A DNA stretch of 8,090 nt from Tissierellaceae bacterium (GTDB lineage: Bacteria > Bacillota > Clostridia > Tissierellales > Tissierellaceae): contig JARICQ010000120.1 in the NCBI GenBank assembly GCA_029264075.1, forward strand, positions 1 through 8,090, in the 5' to 3' direction. The notes beneath the pieces were generated by a model that saw only the letters and a list, made by a program, of their open reading frames with translations, searched no databases and was not told the origin of the DNA. Positions 1 through 4,618 of the stretch are shown piece after piece; within the stretch, counting starts at the first letter, position 1; every line of letters starts with the position of its first letter. A program made the translations under genes and the position numbers.

Positions 1-616
1 AGAGTTAATGGGAAAAGATCTTAAGGATTTAAACATAATTACATGTCACCTTGGAAATGGTTCAAGTCTCTCTGCTATAAAGGGCGGAGAAACAATAGAT
101 ACAAGCATGGGTTTCACACCATTAGAAGGTCTTGTAATGGGTACTAGATCTGGTGATATAGATCCTGCTATCATCCCTTTTATAATGGACAAAGAAAACA
201 TGACCTTTGATGAGGTAAATCAAATGTTAAACAAAGAATCTGGAGTACTTGGAATATCAGGAATCAGTAGCGACTTTAGAGATTTAGAAATAGCAATAGA
301 AGAGGGAAATGAAAGAGCTAGACTTGCTATTGATGTCTTTGTAAATAGAGTAAAGAAATATATAGGAGCTTATGTAGCAGCTATGTGTGGACTTGACTGC
401 ATTGTATTCACAGCAGGTATTGGAGAAAACTCCTCATTTCTTAGAGAAGAAATATGCAATGGTTTAGAGTGCTTAGGAATTACGATAGATGAACAATTAA
501 ATCAGGTTAGGGGAGAAGAAGCGAAGATAAATAAAAACTTAGCTTCTACAGACATTTATGTTATACCAACAAATGAAGAGTTAATGATTGCAAGAGATAC
601 TCTAGACCTAGTTTAA
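1..616 (+). CDS. ackA: Acetate kinase, C-terminal half (5' end outside window)
   Basis: Acetate kinase (ASKHA fold, cytoplasmic) interconverts acetyl phosphate + ADP and acetate + ATP. In fermenters this is the ATP-yielding step after phosphotransacetylase. The frame is open at the left edge (GAG TTA precede the first ATG at 8), so that ATG is internal. About 204 of the usual ~400 residues are present. Visible motifs are HLGNGSS (His codon at 47-49), the acetate kinase signature GTRSGDIDPA (Arg codon at 146-148), the nucleotide-binding FTAGIGENS and the C-terminal TNEEL with the glutamate associated with Mg binding (GAA at 575-577). The His, Arg and Glu correspond to residues important for catalysis in the Methanosarcina enzyme (family knowledge). 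The stop is TAA at 614-616. No convincing terminator follows, so some transcripts may read into yceD. Phosphotransacetylase often lies upstream, but that cannot be seen here. No frameshift or missing key residue is apparent. Confidence 0.97.
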   Translation, partial: ELMGKDLKDLNIITCHLGNGSSLSAIKGGETIDTSMGFTPLEGLVMGTRSGDIDPAIIPFIMDKENMTFDEVNQMLNKESGVLGISGISSDFRDLEIAIEEGNERARLAIDVFVNRVKKYIGAYVAAMCGLDCIVFTAGIGENSSFLREEICNGLECLGITIDEQLNQVRGEEAKINKNLASTDIYVIPTNEELMIARDTLDLV

Positions 617-627
617 ATAAGATTATC

Positions 628-641
628 TTGACAAATGTCAA
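628..641. repeat. Perfect palindrome over the -35 box
   Basis: TTGACA-AA-TGTCAA is a 6-2-6 inverted repeat whose left arm is the -35 hexamer. It could be an operator half-site pair for a dimeric repressor. A 2-nt loop and no T-run argue against a terminator. The regulator, if any, cannot be named from this sequence. Confidence 0.5.
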
Positions 642-656
642 CCTCCTTTATATAAT
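628..656 (+). promoter_or_regulatory. Consensus sigma-A promoter for yceD-rpmF
   Basis: TTGACA at 628-633 and TATAAT at 651-656 are separated by exactly 17 nt, a perfect match to the vegetative sigma-70/sigma-A consensus. The expected transcription start is near 662-664, giving a leader of about 22-24 nt before the yceD ATG at 686. The site starts 12 bases after the ackA stop codon, so it separates ackA from the ribosome-linked genes. A growth-linked, strongly expressed unit fits rpmF being a ribosomal protein gene. Confidence 0.85.
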
Positions 657-660
657 AAAG
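646..660. repeat. Perfect palindrome over the -10 box
   Basis: CTTTAT-ATA-ATAAAG is a 6-3-6 inverted repeat covering the TATAAT box. It is very AT-rich, so chance is a serious alternative. It lies five bases from the palindrome over the -35 box. Confidence 0.4.
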
Positions 661-673
661 TGTGTTAGTTTAA

Positions 674-680
674 GAGGTGA
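674..680 (+). promoter_or_regulatory. Ribosome binding site fixing the yceD start
   Basis: GAGGTGA lies 5 nt before the ATG at 686. An in-frame GTG at 677 sits inside this Shine-Dalgarno sequence, so it cannot be the start. ATG 686 is preferred. Confidence 0.85.
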
Positions 681-685
681 TAAAA

Positions 686-1228
686 ATGAAATTAGACTTA
701 AGAAGTTTTCTTGAAGGCTCTGAGGATATTTTAGAATTTCAGGGACAGATTGAATCTATGGATTTAGGATTGACTAATAGAGAGATTGAGTTGGTTGAAC
801 CTATAGAATATAGTGGAGTGATATTTAAAGCAAATAGAGATAAAATGATTGATTTAAGTATCAAATATAAGTATAGTGAGACTTGTGCCAGATGTCTTGC
901 TCCATCAACTGAAACAATAGAAACTAATCTATATGGAAAACTTTTAGAAGGAAATTGCAATGAAGAAGATCTATCTAAAAAAGATCAAGATCAAGATGAG
1001 GAAGAATATGAAGAGATTTTATACTATGAAAATGATACTTTGAGTTTAGATAAATATATACTTGAACAAGTAATTCTTTCTTTGCCTATCAAAACTCTTT
1101 GCGATGAAAATTGCAAGGGCTTGTGTTCTAAATGTGGAATAGATTTGAACAAAGAGAGTTGTGACTGTGTTCATGAAGATATAGATCCAAGACTTGAAAA
1201 ATTAAAGGATTTCTTTTCTAAAGACTAA
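686..1228 (+). CDS. yceD: YceD/DUF177 family protein, cysteine-rich clostridial form
   Basis: This 180-residue cytoplasmic protein belongs to the DUF177/YceD family, whose members are linked to accumulation of 23S rRNA and whose gene precedes rpmF in many bacteria. The molecular activity is not established. The N-terminal part is beta-rich (residues ~1-65). It is followed by CARCL (C67, C70), an acidic, probably flexible stretch (residues ~93-112, almost all D/E/K/Q), and a C-terminal cysteine cluster: C139, C143, C147, C150, C159, C161. The CxxxCxGLCxxCG pattern is typical of Gram-positive members and probably binds zinc together with C67/C70 (inference). ATG 686 is chosen because of the preceding GAGGTGA; the longer GTG start overlaps that site. 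The stop TAA overlaps the rpmF ribosome binding site, so the two genes are almost certainly cotranscribed and probably coregulated with L32. Confidence 0.9.
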   Translation: MKLDLRSFLEGSEDILEFQGQIESMDLGLTNREIELVEPIEYSGVIFKANRDKMIDLSIKYKYSETCARCLAPSTETIETNLYGKLLEGNCNEEDLSKKDQDQDEEEYEEILYYENDTLSLDKYILEQVILSLPIKTLCDENCKGLCSKCGIDLNKESCDCVHEDIDPRLEKLKDFFSKD

Positions 1229-1241
1229 GGAGGTGTATTAA

Positions 1242-1421
1242 ATGGCAGTACCAAAGCGAAAAACGTCAAAGCGAAGACGTGATAAGAGAAGAGCTTCTTC
1301 TTATACATTAAATAAAGCTACAGTAACAGAATGCCCACAATGTAACGAACCCAAACAACCACATAGAGTTTGTAGAGAATGTGGATATTACAAAGATAGA
1401 GAAGTTATAAATGTAGAATAA
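1242..1421 (+). CDS. rpmF: 50S ribosomal protein L32 (bL32)
   Basis: This 59-residue protein of the large ribosomal subunit begins MAVPKRKTSKRRRDKRRAS, the classic basic bL32 N-terminus. The C-terminal half has CPQC (C31, C34) and CREC (C44, C47), the four zinc ligands of the C+ form of L32. Length and motif spacing are normal. An excellent Shine-Dalgarno, AAGGAGGTG at 1227-1235, lies 6 nt before the ATG and overlaps the yceD stop codon. Only 13 bases separate the genes. The gene ends four bases before a strong terminator. Because the four-cysteine form depends on zinc, some bacteria keep a second, cysteine-free copy; whether one exists here cannot be seen. Confidence 0.98.
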   Translation: MAVPKRKTSKRRRDKRRASSYTLNKATVTECPQCNEPKQPHRVCRECGYYKDREVINVE

Positions 1422-1424
1422 GGG

Positions 1425-1454
1425 AAAAAGATAGTGATTTCACTATCTTTTTTT
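1425..1454 (+). terminator. Intrinsic terminator after rpmF
   Basis: AAAAAGATAGTGA (1425-1437) pairs perfectly with TCACTATCTTTTT (1440-1452) and runs into seven T residues (1448-1454). The core stem GATAGTG/CACTATC closes a short ATTT loop, and the A-run opposite the T-run extends it. It starts four bases after the rpmF stop and should end the yceD-rpmF transcript. Confidence 0.9.
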
Positions 1455-1463
1455 AATTCTATA

Positions 1464-1492
1464 TTGATTTTTACTAAGGTCTGATATATATT
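1464..1492 (+). promoter_or_regulatory. Candidate sigma-A promoter for plsX operon
   Basis: TTGATT (1464-1469), a 17-nt spacer and TATATT (1487-1492) fit a moderate sigma-A promoter. An alternative register is an extended -10, TGATATATA (1482-1490). It lies between the rpmF terminator and plsX, exactly where a new promoter is needed. The region is AT-rich, so the exact box assignment is uncertain. Confidence 0.5.
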
Positions 1493-1519
1493 TAATAATA
1501 GAAAGCCGAATAATAGATT

Positions 1520-1524
1520 GGAGG
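1520..1524 (+). promoter_or_regulatory. Ribosome binding site fixing the plsX start
   Basis: GGAGG lies 5 nt before ATG 1530. The in-frame TTG at 1518 overlaps this site and has no ribosome binding site of its own, so ATG 1530 is the start. Confidence 0.85.
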
Positions 1525-1529
1525 TTGTT

Positions 1530-2513
1530 ATGAAAATCATCGTAGATGCTATGGGTGGAGACAATGCACCTTCTCAAATAATCAAAGGCGCAATAGACGC
1601 AGTCAATGAATACAAGATAGATATATTATTGGTGGGTAAGAAAGATATAATAGAGGATGAGCTTGAAAAACATAATTATCCTGAAAACAAAGTAGAAGTA
1701 TTAAATGCAGATGAGATTATCTCTAATGAAGACAATCCAGCTACAGCAATAAGAAGAAAAAAAGATGCTTCAATAGTAGTAGCTTCTAATGCATTAAATG
1801 AAGGACTTGGAGATGGACTTATATCTGCAGGAAGCACAGGAGCTCTTTTGGCCTCAGGTCTATTTATAGTAAAAAGAATAGATGGTATAGATAGAGCAGC
1901 TCTTACTGTTGTTTATCCAGCCTTGGATAAGCCAGCTCTCTTAGTTGATGCAGGAGCTAATACCGATGCCAAAGCAGAATACTTATACCAATTTGCTCTT
2001 ATGGGGTCTGCATATATGGAAAAAGTACTTGGAGTTGATAGGCCTAGTGTAGGTTTAGTAAATATAGGATCTGAAAAAGGCAAAGGAAATCAATTAACCA
2101 AAGATAGCTACGATCTGCTTGAAAAAAGCAATTTGAATTTCTATGGAAATGTTGAAGCAAGAGATCTGCCAAATGGAATAGTTGATGTTATAGTATGTGA
2201 CGGTTTTGTTGGAAATATTGTTTTGAAGTTGACAGAGGGAATGGCTAGCATGATTTTCAAGACATTGAAAGATGAATTCACAAAAGATTTAAAAAGCAAG
2301 ATCGGAGCTGCCATATTAAGTCCATCTCTTAAAAACATAAAAAGCAAGATGGATTATAGAGAATATGGTGGTGCACCACTTCTTGGAACTAAAAAACCTA
2401 TGTTCAAAGCTCATGGAAGCTCTGATGCCTACGCAATGAAAAATGGAATAAATCAATTGATAAAATTTATTGAAAAAGATGTGATAAGTTCTATAGAGGA
2501 GAATATATTTTAA
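1530..2513 (+). CDS. plsX: Phosphate acyltransferase PlsX
   Basis: PlsX converts acyl-ACP + phosphate to acyl phosphate + ACP. PlsY then uses the acyl phosphate to acylate glycerol-3-phosphate, the first step of phospholipid synthesis in most Gram-positives. The protein works peripherally at the membrane. The 327-residue length is normal. Family motifs in order are IVDAMGGDNAP (4-14), ISAGSTGALLASG (98-110), LVDAGANTDAKAEYL (138-152), VNIGSEKGKGN (177-187), DVIVCDGFVGNIVLKLTEG (219-237), DYREYGGAPLLG (275-286) and KAHGSSDAYA (293-302). The GGAGG-supported ATG gives the conserved MKIIVDAMGGD start. It is followed 28 bases later by acpP, which encodes the carrier whose acyl form is its substrate. 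Genes fapR, fabD and fabG, found beside plsX in several other Firmicutes, are not here. The preceding terminator and promoter candidate suggest it heads its own operon. Confidence 0.97.
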   Translation: MKIIVDAMGGDNAPSQIIKGAIDAVNEYKIDILLVGKKDIIEDELEKHNYPENKVEVLNADEIISNEDNPATAIRRKKDASIVVASNALNEGLGDGLISAGSTGALLASGLFIVKRIDGIDRAALTVVYPALDKPALLVDAGANTDAKAEYLYQFALMGSAYMEKVLGVDRPSVGLVNIGSEKGKGNQLTKDSYDLLEKSNLNFYGNVEARDLPNGIVDVIVCDGFVGNIVLKLTEGMASMIFKTLKDEFTKDLKSKIGAAILSPSLKNIKSKMDYREYGGAPLLGTKKPMFKAHGSSDAYAMKNGINQLIKFIEKDVISSIEENIF

Positions 2514-2541
2514 AAATAAATTATAATGGAGGAATATAAAA

Positions 2542-2778
2542 ATGGTATTAGAAAAAGTTAAAAAAATAGTCTCAAGTCAATTTAGTGTAGCTATAGAGGA
2601 ATTGAGTCCCGAAACTTCTTTTGCAGATACTTTAGATGCCGATTCTCTTGATTTAGTTGAGCTAGTAATGGCAATTGAAGATGAATTTGATCTTGAGGTA
2701 GAAGATGATGAAATGGAAAGCATAAAGACAATTGGCGATGTAGTTGAAAACATTGAAAGTGAATTAGACAGAAAATAA
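2542..2778 (+). CDS. acpP: Acyl carrier protein
   Basis: This 78-residue acidic, helical protein carries growing fatty acyl chains on a 4'-phosphopantetheine arm. The attachment motif DADSLDLVEL is present with the modified serine at position 35. The downstream helix-II region VMAIEDEFDLEVEDDE is the usual acidic partner-recognition surface. Length and composition are those of a type II fatty-acid synthase ACP. A clear GGAGGA (2528-2533) lies 8 nt before the ATG. Its partner plsX is directly upstream. Its TAA shares a base with the rnc ATG, so ACP translation probably feeds RNase III translation. ACP is normally among the most abundant proteins, so this link may set the rnc expression ratio (inference). 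Confidence 0.97.
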   Translation: MVLEKVKKIVSSQFSVAIEELSPETSFADTLDADSLDLVELVMAIEDEFDLEVEDDEMESIKTIGDVVENIESELDRK

Positions 2779-3494
2779 TGACAAGGCGATCAAAGAAGTG
2801 TTTAGAGCCACTTCAAAAAAATCTCAATTATCAATTTAAAAATATAAAGCTACTCGAAACTGCGCTAACGCATAGTTCATACGCCAATGAAAATAATATG
2901 AAGATTACAGAAAACAACGAAAGATTAGAATTTTTAGGAGATGCAATTGTGAGCTTAATAGTAAGCCGGTATCTATATAAAAAATACCCTAATTATCCAG
3001 AAGGAGAACTTACTAAGATAAGGGCTAGTGTAGTTTGTGAGTCTTCTTTAGCCTTTATAGCTAAGCAAATCAATTTAGGAGAGTTTCTTCTCTTAGGCAA
3101 GGGAGAAGAGGCTACTGGAGGCAGGGAAAGAGAATCGATATTGGGTGATGCTAGTGAGGCATTAGTCGGTGCTGTTTACATGGATAGTGACTTTGAAACT
3201 ACTAGCAGGATCTTACTCGATAAATTTGAAAATGATCTTGTTCATGCAGTTGCAAAAGGATCACTCTTTGTAGATTACAAGACAGATTTACAGGAAAACC
3301 TACAAAAGAAAAAAAGAGTAAAAATTGAGTATAGCGTAGCGAGAGAAGAAGGACCTGATCACAGTAAAGTGTTTCATATAAATGTTTTAATCGATGGAGA
3401 TATCGTGGGGCGTGGATCAGGTAGAAATAAAAAAGAAGCAGAGCAGATGGCAGCTAAAGAAGCTTTATTAATCTTAGGTGATCTTGATGACTAG
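2778..3494 (+). CDS. rnc: Ribonuclease III
   Basis: RNase III is a dimeric, Mg-dependent endonuclease that cuts double-stranded RNA. It matures rRNA precursors and processes structured mRNAs. The 238-residue protein has the catalytic domain (residues ~8-155) with the signature NERLEFLGDA. E48, E51, D55, E75 (PEGEL), D124 and E127 (GDASEA) match E. coli E38, E41, D45, E65, D114 and E117, so it should be active. A double-stranded-RNA-binding domain follows (~165-233), with DYKTDLQE at its start and KKEAEQMAAKEAL in its last helix. The ATG overlaps the acpP stop (TAATG) and has no recognisable ribosome binding site of its own. The 3' end overlaps the next gene by 8 bases. Placement between acpP and smc is shared with Bacillus-type clusters, apart from the inserted radical SAM gene. 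Confidence 0.97.
   Translation: MTRRSKKCLEPLQKNLNYQFKNIKLLETALTHSSYANENNMKITENNERLEFLGDAIVSLIVSRYLYKKYPNYPEGELTKIRASVVCESSLAFIAKQINLGEFLLLGKGEEATGGRERESILGDASEALVGAVYMDSDFETTSRILLDKFENDLVHAVAKGSLFVDYKTDLQENLQKKKRVKIEYSVAREEGPDHSKVFHINVLIDGDIVGRGSGRNKKEAEQMAAKEALLILGDLDD
3476..3481 (+). promoter_or_regulatory. Ribosome binding site inside rnc, fixing the radical SAM start
   Basis: AGGTGA near the 3' end of rnc lies 5 nt before ATG 3487. A possible GTG start at 3478 is part of this site and is therefore unlikely. Confidence 0.7.
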
Positions 3495-4566
3495 GCATTA
3501 TATAATTCCGATATTTGTTCCACACTATGGCTGCCCTCATGACTGTGTTTTTTGCAATCAAAAAAAAATAACAGGTCTATCAACTAGTGTAAGAGCAAAA
3601 GATGTAGACGAAATAATAAGGGAGCATCTTTTGACATTTAAAAACCCAGGCACTATAGAAGTCGCATTTTTTGGGGGTAGCTTTACTGCCATAGATATTG
3701 AAGTGCAAAAAGAACTATTAGCCATACCTGTAAAATACAAGAAATCTAAAAAAATCAATAAAATAAGACTCTCTACTAGGCCAGATTCAATTGATATAGA
3801 AATATTAAAGATGTTAAAAGATAATCTAGTAGATACAATTGAGCTGGGAGTACAGTCCTTAGATGATGATGTTCTGAAAAAAAGTGGCAGAGGACATAGT
3901 GCATCTGATCTATATAAGGCAGCCAAACTAATAAAAGAACATGATATAAATCTGGGACTTCAGATGATGATTGGACTTCCAGGAGATAGCAAAGAGAAAT
4001 CAATACATACCTGTAGGGAATTTATAAAATTAAATCCATTTTGCGTCAGAATATATCCAACCCTAGTAATAAAGGAAACATTTTTAGAAAATGAGTATTT
4101 AGAGAATAGATATAAGCCTATAAGCTTAAAAGAGGCGGTTGAAATATCTTCTATTATTTTGATGATGTTTATGATAAACAATATAGATGTAATTCGAATA
4201 GGACTTCAGCCAACTGATAGTATCCAATTGGGTAAAGATGTAGTCGCTGGACCTTTCCACCCAGCATTTAGACAGCTGGTAGAGTCAGATATATATTTAA
4301 AATTAATAAAAACCTATTTTGCAAGAGAAAAACTTCAAACTGAAAATAAAAACTTGCTGATTGAAGGAAATAATAAAATCATATCTTTTATATCTGGTCA
4401 AAAATCTTCTAATAGAAAATACTTGATGAATAAATACAAATTCAATAAAATTAAAATCCTAGAAAAAGATATTGATTTAAACAAGATAAATATCATCATA
4501 GATGAACATTCTTCTACTATAAATATCAAGGATATGATGAAACTATACTTGAATAGAAGCCATTAG
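3487..4566 (+). CDS. Elp3-like radical SAM protein, function unknown
   Basis: This 359-residue protein has a radical SAM core with the 4Fe-4S motif CPHDCVFC (C16, C20, C23), whose cluster cleaves S-adenosylmethionine to a 5'-deoxyadenosyl radical. Further core motifs are FFGGSFTA (61-68, the GGE-like strand), STRPD (96-100), ELGVQS (119-124), MMIGLPGD (160-167) and RIYPTLVIKET (188-198). The last closely resembles Elp3, the tRNA U34-modifying enzyme, but Elp3's acetyltransferase domain is absent, so the same reaction is not expected. Residues 255-267 (GPFHPAFRQLVES) look like a family hallmark. The C-terminal ~75 residues contain SGQKSSNRKYL (303-313), reminiscent of a KH-type RNA-binding loop. 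ATG 3487 is preferred over GTG 3478. It overlaps rnc by 8 bases, so the two are cotranslated or coupled. Oxygen-independent coproporphyrinogen oxidase-like annotations are possible by homology but less fitting. An RNA substrate is my inference. Confidence 0.88.
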   Translation: MTRHYIIPIFVPHYGCPHDCVFCNQKKITGLSTSVRAKDVDEIIREHLLTFKNPGTIEVAFFGGSFTAIDIEVQKELLAIPVKYKKSKKINKIRLSTRPDSIDIEILKMLKDNLVDTIELGVQSLDDDVLKKSGRGHSASDLYKAAKLIKEHDINLGLQMMIGLPGDSKEKSIHTCREFIKLNPFCVRIYPTLVIKETFLENEYLENRYKPISLKEAVEISSIILMMFMINNIDVIRIGLQPTDSIQLGKDVVAGPFHPAFRQLVESDIYLKLIKTYFAREKLQTENKNLLIEGNNKIISFISGQKSSNRKYLMNKYKFNKIKILEKDIDLNKINIIIDEHSSTINIKDMMKLYLNRSH

Positions 4567-4589
4567 AATATTATATGTGTGCTTTATTT

Positions 4590-4618
4590 TTGAGATAAGG
4601 ATTAAGAGGTGCTATAAT
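4590..4618 (+). promoter_or_regulatory. Promoter-like sequence overlapping the smc start codon
   Basis: TTGAGA (4590-4595), 17 nt, TATAAT (4613-4618) match the sigma-A consensus well. The last T of the -10 box is the first base of the smc TTG start, so a transcript from here would begin inside smc and lack its ribosome binding site. It is either coincidental in AT-rich DNA or a promoter that does not serve full-length smc. Confidence 0.25.
4606..4611 (+). promoter_or_regulatory. Ribosome binding site fixing the TTG start of smc
   Basis: GAGGTG (within AAGAGGTG) lies 6 nt before TTG 4618. The in-frame codon just before the TTG is a TAA stop, so no earlier start is possible. Confidence 0.8.

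Noticed and set aside
8..10. ATG at 8 as a start codon for a short acetate kinase
   Set aside because: The frame is open upstream to the window edge and the protein begins in the middle of the kinase; it is an internal methionine.
628..641. Terminator for ackA
   Set aside because: The stem has six pairs, a two-base loop and no T-run; it coincides with a perfect -35 box.
639..649. Minus-strand ribosome binding site AAAGGAGGT with a downstream gene
   Set aside because: The TTG that could serve as a start is followed by a stop after two codons; there is no frame to translate.
677..679. GTG as the yceD start
   Set aside because: It lies within the GAGGTGA ribosome binding site of the ATG at 686.
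1471..1486. FapR-like operator ahead of plsX (TTACTAAGGTCTGATA)
   Set aside because: Its reverse complement shares pieces with the FapR 17-mer (ACCT, TTAGTAA), but the two half-sites are not symmetric or correctly spaced, and no fapR gene is in the window.
2484..2501. Exact 18-base repeat shared by plsX (2484-2501) and smc (7594-7611)
   Set aside because: Both copies are in the same codon phase and encode I-S-S-I-E-E with common AT-rich codons; coding coincidence is the simplest explanation and no flanking repeat exists.
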